Notes under the pieces: model-generated | Told to the model about the DNA's origin: nothing | Seen by the model: only the letters and a program-made list of their open reading frames with translations | Database searches by the model: none | From: Arthrinium phaeospermum | Taxonomy: Eukaryota > Ascomycota > Sordariomycetes > Amphisphaeriales > Apiosporaceae | Length of the DNA: 64,000 bases | Direction: 5' to 3' | Assembly: GCA_006503535.1 (NCBI GenBank) | Contig: QYRS01000016.1 | Span: 310,001 to 374,000 of the forward strand | Shown: one piece after another, positions 33,974-44,588 of the stretch | How positions within the stretch are numbered: position 1 is the stretch's first letter | Layout of the letters: each line of letters starts with the position of its first letter | Program-made: the position numbers and the translations under genes

Positions 33974-34605
33974 TTAGTTCACCAGGTTCTCCGCGGCCAG
34001 CTGCTGCAATGTCTGGTACGTGGAAGGGAGGAAGTCGAAAGCGTAGGCGTCCTTGAGATGGTAGACCATGCTCGCTTCGAAGTTGAGATGGTAGGGATCC
34101 TTGAACTGGTAGTAGTCCCGGTCCTCGGCGCTGGCAAAGGTGTTGATCCAAGAGTGGGTGAACCCTTTCTGCAAACGCGAAATGCCAGGTTAGCCTGTTT
34201 GTCTAGTGTTTTGCACATGAATGAGAGAAGACGACATACGTTGCGATGGGTAGGTGAGTTGTTGGTACCACCGGAAACGGACAGGATATAGGGCTTGCCA
34301 TTCTTGAGGCAGTTGTCCTTGAGCAACAGGAAACGCCTGGTGACCTATCTCTTGCGTTAGCACATCTTGTTCAGCAATGTGTTTCTTCTGAGGGGCTCTC
34401 ACATCGTCAACATCAGCCTGGGTCTGATTGGCCAGGAAGCTGAACGAGACAAAATGGGTGATCTGCCCCTTGGACGCAGGAGGACCAGGGGGGCCAGGGG
34501 GACCGGGAGGGCCAGCAGGAGGAGGGGAGGAGGAGGAGGAGCGGCACCGGCGGTCGATGCCATGAGGGCACCGACGGCAGCGAAGAGAAGCTGTTGAATC
34601 TGCAT
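33974..34605 (-). CDS. Secreted stress-responsive A/B-barrel (Dabb) protein with collagen-like segment; frame break
   Basis: Exons 34605-34403, 34344-34240 and 34168-33974. The start at 34605 gives a signal peptide (MQIQQLLFAAVGALMASTAG). The Dabb domain is read from ITHFVSFSFLANQTQADVDD, ILSVSGGTNNSPTHRN and KGFTHSWINTFASAEDRDYY to YHLNFEASMVYHLKD. Before it lies GPPGPPGPPGPPASKG, a collagen-like run. The signal peptide and this run are in different frames: a (CCT)n tract near 34525 appears to miss one T, after which frame and sense return. The GPP codons use different synonymous codons, which argues that they are really translated. So this is either a 1-nt deletion in a simple repeat (error or mutation) or an unusual intron. 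Dabb proteins include dimeric cyclases and enzymes of unknown role; the function here is unknown. Confidence 0.65.
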
Positions 34606-35987
34606 TATGGAAAATGGATGTTGGATATTTAGTTTAGAGAATGTTTGAGAGGATTATGCTTGAGCGGATTGGAAAGACAACTCTATAAGAATTAAACAAG
34701 TCTTGAGCAGTGAGTAGCAGGAAGAGATGAGAAAGAGAAGATCTGAAAGAATGTGATGCGGATGATGAGATAGAAGTCCAACTTGAACGGGATCTAGACA
34801 TAGTTTATATAGCCAACAGACGAGGGGAGACCGTCTAGGCCTTTCCGTATACATTTCACCACCATTAGGAATCACGAGGTATCTACATGGCCTTTCAAGG
34901 CGCTAGGCAGGCTACAAACGAGTCCTCAGTCATGAGTTTCGAGGAGGATTCTGACTATTGACACTCCGCCCCAGCATCTGACTCCTGCTCAGCACGTATT
35001 TGGGTCGGGGGGATCAGATCTGGAAAGCCACAATCATGACGGCGGTTGGAAATATCGAGTCACCCACGTGCAGCAGGGGTCCTGTCGACCACTGCCATGG
35101 TACCGAGTCTGGTTGGTTGCCTGCACGTCCCCTGCATTAGACCGAACGCCCAGGCCGGGATCAGCTGAAGGATGCAGTCACTAGGGTCAGATAAGCCCAC
35201 GAGGCCGTCAGCTGGGAGGCGAGGCGGGTAGTCAGGTCCAGCCTCAATGCAGCCCTATGGAACCTTCATCAAGAGGCTGCAGAAAGATCGACGTCGATGC
35301 GGTTACACTACGTTATCTAAGCATAAACACATTGGGTTGGGCTACGGCGCGGGCGCACAAGGTTTACCCGGAACATTGGTATAGACCATCACAGACAGTT
35401 ACAGACACGAGCATTAGAAGACGGCAAGATAGGAGCAATTTGTCCTGTGGTAATTATGGGCCAGGGTACACGGCACGGCCAGCTGATAACCCAAACCCTG
35501 CCCAGTGGCTTGACTATTGGACTTTTGATCCTTAGGCCGGGGGCTGATGTTGTTTGTGTCAGGAACATTGGCTCCAATACGTACTTAGCTAAGCAAACTA
35601 CCAAGCGGAAAGAGATTGGAAATCCAAATATAGATGCATCAATGATGCCTGGGTTGGGTCTTCGGGGCTCGCGTGCCGAGGCCGATGCTCGTGGGCCCCA
35701 CTTTAGGCACTCGGGACGATTGAAAGAGGCGCCCGGCCGAGAAGCTGAGACTGGTCCATGGCACATGCCCTGAAAAGGGATTCAAAGGGATCCAAAGGAA
35801 CGAGCTATTTGTCCGTGGCCCCAGTTCAGTCCAGCTACGTTCAGCGCATACCTACCTAGCCCAGAGCGTACCTAGACCGCACCACCACCACTAAACCCCT
35901 GCGACGCGACGCGCCACACTGACTGACGACACTCTGGACAGGCTGCACAGCTTGACAGGTCCAGGCAGTAGCCATCACAGGGCAAAC
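34606..35987. other. Intergenic: divergent upstream region Dabb / MFS-2
   Basis: About 1.4 kb without a gene. No clear shared element found. Confidence 0.55.
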
Positions 35988-37898
35988 ATGTCTGCTAAAC
36001 ACGAGCAGCAGCCTGACGAGGTCGGAACTGAAGCCAGCGCCAAGGCCGTTGCTGACAATTACCCTCATGGCATCAAGCTGGCCCTCATCATGGGCTCGTC
36101 GTACCTGAGCATGTTCCTGGTCGCCCTGGTAAGCAATGCAATCCCCTCGGGATCATCGCTTGATTGTCACCAGCTGACACGAGACCCTCGGCGACACCGA
36201 AATGTAGGACCGGCTTATCGTGACCACCGCCATCCCCAAGATCACCGACGACTTCCAGTCGGTGACCAATGTCGGCTGGTATGGCTCCGCCTACCTCCTG
36301 ACCAACTGCGCCTTCCAGCTCTTCTTCGGCAAGCTGTACTCCCTCTACAGCATCAAGGCCGTCTTCCTCGCCAGCATCCTGTTCTTCGAGGTCGGCTCCG
36401 CCGTCTGCGGCGCCGCCCCCAACTCGACCGCCTTCATCGTGGGGCGCGCCATCGCCGGCCTCGGCAGCGCCGGCATCTTCTCGGGCTCCATCTCCATCAT
36501 GGTCTACTCCGTGCCCCTGCACCGCCGCCCCTTTTACCAGGGCCTTTTCGGCGCCATCTTCGGCCTCGCCAATGTCATCTCACCGCTGCTGGGCGGCGCT
36601 TTCACCGACAGTGCCGCCACCTGGCGATGGTGCTGTGCGTCCCGCTTCATCCCCTTGCCTTCTCGTTCCCCATCTGAGACTGTCTTGACGGGTAACTAAC
36701 AAGAAGAACCGGCGGTTCTTTGCAGTTTATATCAACCTACCTTTGGGAGCCTTCTCCATAGTTTGCATCTATTTCCTATTACACATTCGAGACCAGCACA
36801 TCGCCCCCCTGCCTCTGAAGCAAAAGCTCGTTAAACTCGACGGTCCCGGTGTGATAGCCCTACTCGGAGGCGTGGTCAGCTTGCTACTCGCGCTGGAATG
36901 GGGCGGCACGACCTACGCCTGGAGCAACGGCCGCATCATCGCCCTCCTGGTAGTGGCCATCCTCCTCTTCGTCGCCTTCGCCGTCATCCAGGTCCGGTGG
37001 CCCGACACCGCCACCGTCGCGCCCCGCATCTTCTCCCAGCGCAGCATCTTGACGGCCAGCACCTCCATGTTCTTCACCGGCGCCGCCATGATGACGACCT
37101 TCTACTACCTGCCCATCTGGTTCCAGGCCATCCAGGGCGTCAGCGCGGTTCAGTCGGGTATCCGCCTTCTGCCCCTCGTCATCGGCCAGGCGCTGGGGTC
37201 GCTCGCGGGCGGCGTGGCGATCCAGAAGCTTGGATACTACACACCCGTCATGTTGCTAAGCATCGTCTTCATGACGGTGGGATCTGGTCTCCTCACGACC
37301 CTGCAGCCTGATACGGCGGAGGGGAAATGGATCGGGTAAGGAAGGAAGCTGTGGTTGAAATTCCTGAGCGGACAAACACTAGCTAACATGAAAACTCGGT
37401 AGATACCAGATACCGTTCGGCGTGGGGCTGGGAGTCACTATGCAGGCCCCGCTGCTGGCCGCGCAGACGGTGCTGGAGCGCGCCGACGTCCCCATCGGCA
37501 CCTCGCTCATGTTCTTCACCCAGCTCCTGGGCGGGTCCATCTTCGTCAGCATCGGGCAGAACCTGTTCAACAACTACTTCGTCCAGTACCTCCGGGGCAC
37601 CCCCGGCGTCGACATGAGCACCATTCTCGAGCAGGGGGCCACCTCCATCACCAGCATACCCGAGCCCACCAAAGGCGTCGTCGTGTCCGCCTACAATGAG
37701 GCCCTGCGAAAGGTTTTCATCGCCGGCGTCGTGATGGCGGCCTTGACCTTCGTCAGTGCCGCCGGGATGGAGTGGAAGAGTCTCAAGAAGCCGGCTCCCA
37801 AGGGGGATGTCGAGAGCAGAGCCAAGGAGACAGGAGGTGTGACCACGGACGGATCAACAGTCGGTACCTTGTCTGGGAAGAACGAGGAGAAGTTGTAA
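35988..37898 (+). CDS. MFS transporter, DHA2 (14-TM) type; MFS-2
   Basis: Predicted plasma-membrane exporter, 557 residues. Exons 35988-36128, 36208-36634, 36726-37335 and 37403-37898, all GT-AG and in frame. After splicing, TM1 ends [18 protein letters not shown], close to the D-R-x-I-V-x-T-A-I-P signature of the aflatoxin-pump-like group. Other landmarks are [17 protein letters not shown] (TM4), [18 protein letters not shown] (motif C, TM5) and [12 protein letters not shown] (TM6). The C-terminal tail is hydrophilic ([12 protein letters not shown]). MFS-1 and MFS-2 belong to the same group; MFS-3 is of a different, 12-TM type. It is convergent with the lactonase-like gene. Confidence 0.93.
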
Positions 37899-38300
37899 GT
37901 TCCTGCTGGTTGAATGGAGGTAATAGAAGAATGAGCATCCTCGGGATATTGAACCTCAATAAAGAAAAGGCGTACGGTTGTATTGAGCTTTCTCTTTTCA
38001 TTTTATAGATTGTGGCAGTGGGATCCCATGAAATTTGATAGTAATAGACTCAGTATGAAGCTGCCTTGACATGGACTGTTCTATTGTATTCAATGTCTCT
38101 ATCAAAGCTTGATGTGCATGGGCTGATGGGTGTATTGCAAGCCGACCTGGTGGGGCTTTCATTTGTCGTTTGTTCGTTCCTAAACATTGTGGTATCACAG
38201 AGCGAGTATAATCTAAGGGAGTAGACAGATGACCACATTGCGATGATAGATTTGGGTGACCTGTAAGATACTCTACGTGCTCGGTAGGCATCCCCCAACT
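37899..38300. other. Intergenic, convergent 3' ends of MFS-2 and lactonase
   Basis: Nothing recognised beyond an A/T-rich 3' UTR (AATAAAGAAAA near 37957). Confidence 0.6.
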
Positions 38301-39584
38301 CTATCTGACCAACACGTTGCCCTCGAGCGCCCACTTGACCCGGGCGACCCTCTCGTAGCCCACCATCCACAGGTCCGTGTTCTCCTTGCCAGCCCACACC
38401 ATGTTCAGCACGGTGAAGTCGGTCTGGACCCTTAGCACGGGCACGCCCACCGGGTCCAGCACGTCGACGCCCGAGCCCGTGGCCACGACGACGTAGCCGC
38501 TGCGGGCGACCTTGATTCCGTCGGGCACGCGGTCCTGCGCCAGGAAGACGGCGCGGGCATTAACAATACCGCCGCCGTTTGGTAGTACGTCGGCCGCGTA
38601 CACGGTGCGGCGCAGGTGCGACACGTAGCGCAGCCGCCGGTCCGCGTCGCTCACCGTGTCGGCGCCGCTGTCGGTCAGGTAGACGGTGCGGCCGTCCGGG
38701 GCGAACGCGATGCCGTTGGGCTGCGTCAGTAGGGCGTCCGAGACCACCTGCGTCCGCCCCGTCGTCGGGTCGTGCCGGTACACCGCCGGCTCTAGGTGCA
38801 GGGTGTTGTTGCGGTGCAGCTCGGGTAGCGAGTAGCTGTACCCTGTGTGTGTCCGATGTGTCAGCCAGTCTCGGGAAGAGAGAAGGACCGGGATTCTTAC
38901 AGTTGTCCGTGAACCAGATTTCGCCGTTGGGCGCGACGGCCAGGTCGTCGCAGGTGCCGAAATTGTAGCCGAAGTAGTTGTTCACGACGGGCCAGACCTT
39001 GTTGCTCGTCGCGTTCAAGGCATAGAGGCCGGCGACGTAGTCGCCGCTGTGCGTGGCAGATCCGCAGTAGTAGATCAGCCCTTGTGGTAGGCGGCCCCGA
39101 TGCCCAACAAGGGCGGGTCGGTGGTCAGGTTGCTCAGAGTCGGAGGGTCCTGGTTCAGGTCGATCTTGAGCAGGGTAGGCGGCGGGCGCAGGGGCGAGAA
39201 GAGGATGATGTTGAGATCGGGCTCGTAAACGACTCCCTCGTGGGGGATGTTGCCGACCTCGAACATGACCTCGACGCTGGGGCTGGGCCCCAGGATCTCG
39301 GCGGCGCGATCCAGATCCCAAACGAGGAAGTCGGCCGTGGAGATGAGGCCGAACGTCGAGTCGTTGGGAACGCTGGTCGAACCGTACGTGTCTACATGCC
39401 CTGGCGTGGAGGCGATGGTCCTCTCAAACCCTTCCGGAAGGACCGCGCCATAGTTCTGTATGCACAGAACCGAGGGGAATTGAGCCTCGTAGTGACCCGC
39501 GCAGGGTTGTGCGATACCCTGAGCCCCGACGCTTGCTGCAGCGCTTAGATGTGCGAGAACGTGTTGCATGACGGAGCTGTTCAA
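38301..39584 (-). CDS. SMP-30/gluconolactonase-family protein with an apparent 1-nt frameshift
   Basis: A six-bladed propeller lactone hydrolase of the SMP-30/LRE family, likely secreted or vesicular (signal-like MQHVLAHLSAAASVGAQG). Exon 1 runs from 39584 to 38901 and exon 2 from 38842 to 38301. Propeller motifs: VFEVGNIPHEGVVYEPDLN-like first blade (MFEVGNIPHEGVVYEPD), LAVAPNGEIWFTDN, QPNGIAFAPDGRTVYLTDSG and VPDGIKVARSGYVVVATG. At 39076-39081 the frame breaks: ...AAYHKG is followed by a stop, while LIYYCGSATHSGDY continues in another frame with no possible intron between. One extra base after AAGGGC would restore AYHKG-LIYYC, the expected family sequence. Either the assembly lacks a base or the gene is a recent loss. 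Placed head to head with TauD-1, it is the natural candidate for opening or closing a lactone of the product. Confidence 0.82.
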
Positions 39585-40184
39585 CGATATCTTTACTCGT
39601 ATTGATGGACAACGCTTGTGAATGCAGCCAAGAATTACTTATCCGAGATGTGTGCTGGTGAATTACACCAGAGCGTCGCTGTAACTTAGCTTGATATTAG
39701 AGCCAACGACAGCATGGTGCCTCGTCTGCACTGGGAAATGAGAATAACATGTCACGGCCAGCGCTGTTCACTGTCCAAGATTTCCGCTTTCAATGCAATC
39801 GATATCACCGGATGCATCCCCGGTTTATCGGGGCCGCGCAGTCACTAGTCTTCATAGCTCGGGTTTCGGCGTGCGTGGCCGAACCCATAGCATCCACCCC
39901 GGTTTCTTGGAAGTCAGACCCTGTTCCCCGACCGGCCTGCGCCGCTCAAGCATGGCAACTCCGATGAGCATAATCGTTCAACTGCTAAGTAAGCGATCCG
40001 ATCATCCGACGGCGGGCGGAGAGGTGCGAAAGAATCGTACCACAACAACATCAGTGGCTAAGGACTAGGCATAAATATCTATTCCAAGTTACGCCCAGCT
40101 CGCCGACACCCTTGGAGGCAAACGCTGAGCATCTCCGAGTAATTGACCATACCTGGAACATACATCAATAGTACACACGGCACA
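39585..40184. promoter_or_regulatory. Divergent promoter lactonase / TauD-1
   Basis: Contains a CGG-N9-CCG palindrome at 39867-39881 and an everted CCCCG-N6-CGGGG at 39817-39832. A CATAAATATC box about 115 nt upstream of TauD-1 may be its TATA element. Confidence 0.55.
39867..39881. promoter_or_regulatory. Palindromic CGG-N9-CCG site
   Basis: CGGCGTGCGTGGCCG, with flanking GGGTTT and AACCC extending the symmetry. Shares the right half (TGGCCG) with the MFS-1/regulator sites. Confidence 0.45.
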
Positions 40185-41366
40185 ATGGGCTCTCTCGATA
40201 TTCCCAAGACGGCATACCCTCCGTTTCCCGACACCGGTTCGCTGCGATCTTTCAAGTCCGTCCCGGTTACTCCAGTCCTTGGAACCGAGTTCAAGGATGT
40301 TGACATTACTGAATGGCTGCGAGCCCCGAATTCAGACGACATCCTGCGGGATCTAGCCCTACTCCGTACGTCGCTGTTCTCTCGGCATCACACATTGATT
40401 CTGAACTAACTCTGAACTTTCTCCTACTGAAGTCGCGCAGCGTGGCGTGGTCTTCTTCCGCAACCAGCACAATGTTAATGACGAGATCCAGAAGGAATTC
40501 TGCCGGCGGGTCAACGAGCTGTCCGGGGCTCCCAAGGAGAACGGCTTCTACCGTCACTCGCTCTTGGCCATGCACGGGGCCGACCCGGAGATGGGCAAGG
40601 TCGATCCAGACCGCCTGAAGTCGATGCATCTTGCCGACACCAAGGGCATGCCGAGGCAGAACCACATCAAGGAGTGGCACACGGACTCGAGCTTCGAGCC
40701 GAGCCCGCCCACCTTCACCGTGCTGCGCATGGCGGTGCTGCCCGAGACTGGCGGTGGTAAGTACTTAGATCCTGAAGAGAAAGAACAGGGGCGCAGGGCA
40801 CTGACGCACCAGCAGACACCCTGTGGGCCTCGGGCTACGAGATCTACGACCGCCTCACCGAGCCGTACAAGCGCTTCTTCGACTCGCTGACGGCGACGCA
40901 CTACAACGACGGCCTCTACCAGTACGGAAAAGCGAACCCGGACAAGATGTTCGACGGCGCGCGAGGCGCCGCCAACAACGTCGGCCTCGAGTTCCGGAGC
41001 CACCACCCGCTGGTGCGGACGCACCCCCTGACGGGCTGGAAGAGCATCTTCGGCTGGGGCGCCAACTGCCAGGGCATCGACGGCGTCACCGACGACGAGT
41101 CGCGGCAGCTGACCGACAAGATCACGCGCCTCATCCTCGACAACCAGGACGTGCAGCTGCGCTTCCGCTGGGAGAACACGGGCGACCTCGCCATCTGGGA
41201 CAACCGCTGCACCTTCCACTCAGCCACGAGCGACCATTTCGGCGTGGGCCCCCGGCTGGGCTGGCGGTGCATGACCATGGGTGAACGGCCTTTCTTGGAC
41301 CCCAACAGCAAGAGTCGCAAGGAGGCGACAGGGGGCTGGCCTTACGTGTTGGAGAACCCGAAGTGA
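40185..41366 (+). CDS. TauD/TfdA-family Fe(II)/2-oxoglutarate dioxygenase; TauD-1
   Basis: Non-heme iron enzyme expected to hydroxylate or desaturate a pathway intermediate. Exons 40185-40365, 40433-40756 and 40816-41366 give 351 residues. The facial triad is His143 and Asp145 (EWHTDSSFE) with distal His303 (NRCTFHSAT); Arg319 (LGWRCMTMGERP) is placed to bind 2-oxoglutarate. Both introns are phase 1, after DLALL and after ETGG, and they match in position and phase the first two introns of TauD-2, so the two genes are related by duplication. Conserved flanks such as GVVFFRNQHNVNDE and HPLVRTHPLTGWKSIFG are typical of the fungal sulfonate/alkyl dioxygenase group. It is divergent from the lactonase-like gene. 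The substrate is inferred from context only. Confidence 0.93.
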
Positions 41367-42102
41367 TTCCCATTGGCATAAGGGGGCAGCGGGTTTCACA
41401 CACGCTTTACGCCCAAGTCACAGATTGGTGTAGATACTGTTTCCGTTACTAGGTAGTCATTTGGAATTAAAAAGCAACACCGCCAGAAACTTCCGCTGAA
41501 TTCAAGATGTGTGGAATCATGGCCGGCCAAATTCTCATATAGACTTGGGAATCCCATCGACGTTACGACGAAAAACTTCAGTAGACAACTTCTCAAGTAG
41601 CTTGAAATATCTACATGTTGAAACTCAAAAGTGCACTCATGCATTTCGTCTCGGCTGCGTTGGAAAGTTGATACAGACGGTCTCGCGGTTACGAAGGTGC
41701 GGGTGTCGAAAAAGGTCAAAAGTACGGATAGCAAGCCACAACTTTGCTCGTGGAACAGTCTTGGCTATATTGAATATACCCGCTGTTGCCCTGGTCGGTT
41801 TTGGCGTAACTTCGGCGCTCGGCTGCGAACCGCGAGGCAAGATTTAGATCGGGACTATTTTGCCGAGACAGCTGGCCAATCACGGTTCAATACCTCGATG
41901 CCTCTTAGCTGGGCACTTCGTTGTAGTTAACAAGTGAACATTGAGTATAGATATATTTGTCATGTTCGTTCTCAATAGACTCCTGACTATTCAGGCATTT
42001 TTATTTCCAGAAACTGTGGTTATTCGTGCGTTTGTCACTCACATCCGGTCTAGCTGCAGCCTGGCTATTTACTTCTTTGCATAACCCTGGTTTACGTCCA
42101 TA
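41367..42102. other. Intergenic: TauD-1 3' side and MFS-3 promoter
   Basis: No gene or clear element seen. Confidence 0.6.
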
Positions 42103-43945
42103 ATGGCGCGCGGAACTATTTCGACCGAGACAACTAGGCTTTTAGGCCCAGAAGAGACTGCAGATGACGATGGCCCGGCCACCAATATGCCACCGGCTGT
42201 AAGATACATCGCGGAAGCGGAAGCTCGCAATATGACAATCGAATCTAATCTATTTTATCTACCAACAGCTAGAATGGGCGTCTCCGTCCGATCCAGGAAA
42301 CCCCAAGAATTGGAAATCGTCACGAAAATGGACCTGTGCCATGATCGTGTCTTTCTATTGCCTGGTATCACCAACGGCAGCGGCCATGGTGGTTCCCGCC
42401 ATGCCGGCGCTTGCACGCGATTTGCACATCAATTCCGAGGCGATCCTTCAATTGACGATGACCCTCTTTGTCCTTGGATGGTGAGTGCTCCCCCCCTTGT
42501 TGGGAGGAAAGTCTCACCGAAACAGAGTAGTCACTTACACCAAGTGTCTTTGCAGGACTTCAGGACCGTTGATCATGGGACCGGTGCGTTACAGTCTAGT
42601 CGAGGCGCCGCCTGTGACCCAATGCACGCTAACCTACTCTGCATAATACTTAGCTATCCGAGGTATTTGGTCGCGCACCAATCTTGCACCTGGGAAGCCT
42701 GGGTTTCATCACCTTCAACCTGCTTTGTGCCTTCGTTAGGGACGCGCGTGTGTTCTTGTTGCTACGTCTGGCAAGTGGGCTATGTGGAAGTGGCCCGACG
42801 GCGGTTAGTGGCTCTTTTTCGTCCAGGGGATATTCTGCCAAGCTAACACCGATACAACATTAGCTGGGCACCGGGGTCTTGAGCGACCTTTGGGAAAGCG
42901 ACAAACGCGGCTTTGCCCTCGCCATCTACACGATAATGCCGCTGCTGGGGCCGACCGTGGGGCCGTTGCTCGCAGGGTACATCGTACAGCACTATGACTG
43001 GCCCTACATCTTCTGCATGCTCTCTCTCATCTCTGCCGTCCTCCTCGTGCCCGGCGTCATGCTCCTCCCAGAGACCTTTGGCCCGGTGATCTTGCGCCGG
43101 AGACGAGCCGCCAAACTCCAGAATGCGGGCCAAGATTACGCTAACATTAGCAAGACCACCAAGCACCACACCACGAGAGAGCTCCTGAAAAAGGGGCTCG
43201 CGCGTCCTTTCATCCTGCTGGGCACACAGCCCATCGTACAGGTCCTGGCTCTGCAGTTCGGGTTCTACTTTGGACTTTACCAGCTGTCTATCGCCACGTA
43301 TCGTAGGTTGACTCCCATGAACAAGTGACTAACCGTCGAAAAGCTCAGCTGACACAGAAAACAGACTCGCTGTGGAGGGACGTGTACCACATGGACCCCC
43401 TCCGAGCCAGCGCCAACTACCTCTCCATCACGCTGGGCCTCGTGCTCGGCTGCGAGGTGGCCGGGCCGCTCGGCGACGCCATCTACCGGACCCTGAAGCG
43501 GCGCCACGGCGGCGTCGGCCTGCCCGAGTACCGCGTGTGGCTGATGCTGCCGTCGGCGCTGCTGGTCCCCGGAGGGCTTCTCTGGTTCGGGTGGGCGGCG
43601 GCGGCGCGGGCGCACTGGCTCGTGCCCAACGCGGGCATGGCGGCGGCGTCGGCCGGGCTCGTCATGGCCTTCGTCTGCATGCAGGCCTACATGATGGACG
43701 CCTACCCCGTCTACGCCGCCTCGGCCCAGGGCGCCCTCACCGTCGCCCGCGCCCTCGCCGCCTTCGCCATGCCCGTCGCCGCCCCCGCCTTGCTCGGGCG
43801 CTGGGGCTACGGCTGGTCCTGCACCCTGCTCGCCGCCGTCGCCGCCGTGCTGGGTGTCCTGGCCCCCGCCGTCTTGCACTGGAAGGGGGCCGCGCTGCGG
43901 GCCATGAGCCCGTACGCGGCTGGCGACGTTATCTTGGAAGATTAG
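42103..43945 (+). CDS. MFS transporter, DHA1 (12-TM) type; MFS-3
   Basis: Predicted multidrug/polyamine-type proton antiporter, 501 residues. Six exons: 42103-42198, 42269-42480, 42556-42583, 42654-42803, 42864-43302 and 43365-43945; every junction keeps frame, including the 28-nt exon 3. The N-terminal tail ends with WASPSDPGNPKNW, the D-P-x-N-P-x-N-W signature just before TM1. It continues IVSFYCLVSPTAAAMVVPAM, FVLGWTSGPLIMGPLSEVFG (motif A), LLLRLASGLCGSGPTA and MPLLGPTVGPLLAGYIVQ (motif C). The last donor/acceptor pair (43303, 43364) was chosen because it restores ATYHSLWRDVYHMDP. The protein differs in type from the two 14-TM carriers of the cluster, so it may export a different intermediate or be a self-protection pump. 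Confidence 0.9.
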
Positions 43946-44588
43946 AGAGGCATTTTTCTGTCGGCTACTTGGTGGCTGTGATTGCAGTTGGTAAACAGTC
44001 ATGGCTACAGTCCATTGAGGACCTTGTAACTAGTTTGGGTATATGTGATTTGGTTTCGTGGCTTACTACAGCGGAAAACATGGATGAGTTGACGAGTAAT
44101 GAATTATTGGTCTCACGTCTCGTGCATTGTGCCCAAAGAGATGTCCTTGAAGATTTGTTTCTACTTAGTGGCTGACGAGCATCGGACCGAAAGCTGCGGA
44201 AGCATGAAAACTCAAAAGACTATACCGATTGGTACCCTGGTGATGCAATCTAACATACATTTACCCTGAAAGCGTGCCCTTGTGAACGAACATAGGACCA
44301 ATTAAGTAATAGTGAGCGAGGAGTCGATTGAAGGAGGAAGGAAGAGAGTTCCGGACAGAAGTTCTGAGATGTGACTATGTGAATGTACAGGCAAGGCACG
44401 TGACTACCATCTGAGCATCCCTGTAGGTTGTCTTGGGTTCTTGACACGAAGCAGCCAATATCGAGACCAACATTTCTTATTCTTGCATGTTATTGAAAAA
44501 CGCAGAACCCCGTAAAGGAGATACAATTCAGGGGTACACTATCTGGGCTTATTGCATATACTCCAAGTGGTCACTCAGCCCGTTGGCC
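43946..44588. other. Intergenic, convergent 3' ends of MFS-3 and TauD-2
   Basis: Nothing recognised. Confidence 0.6.
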
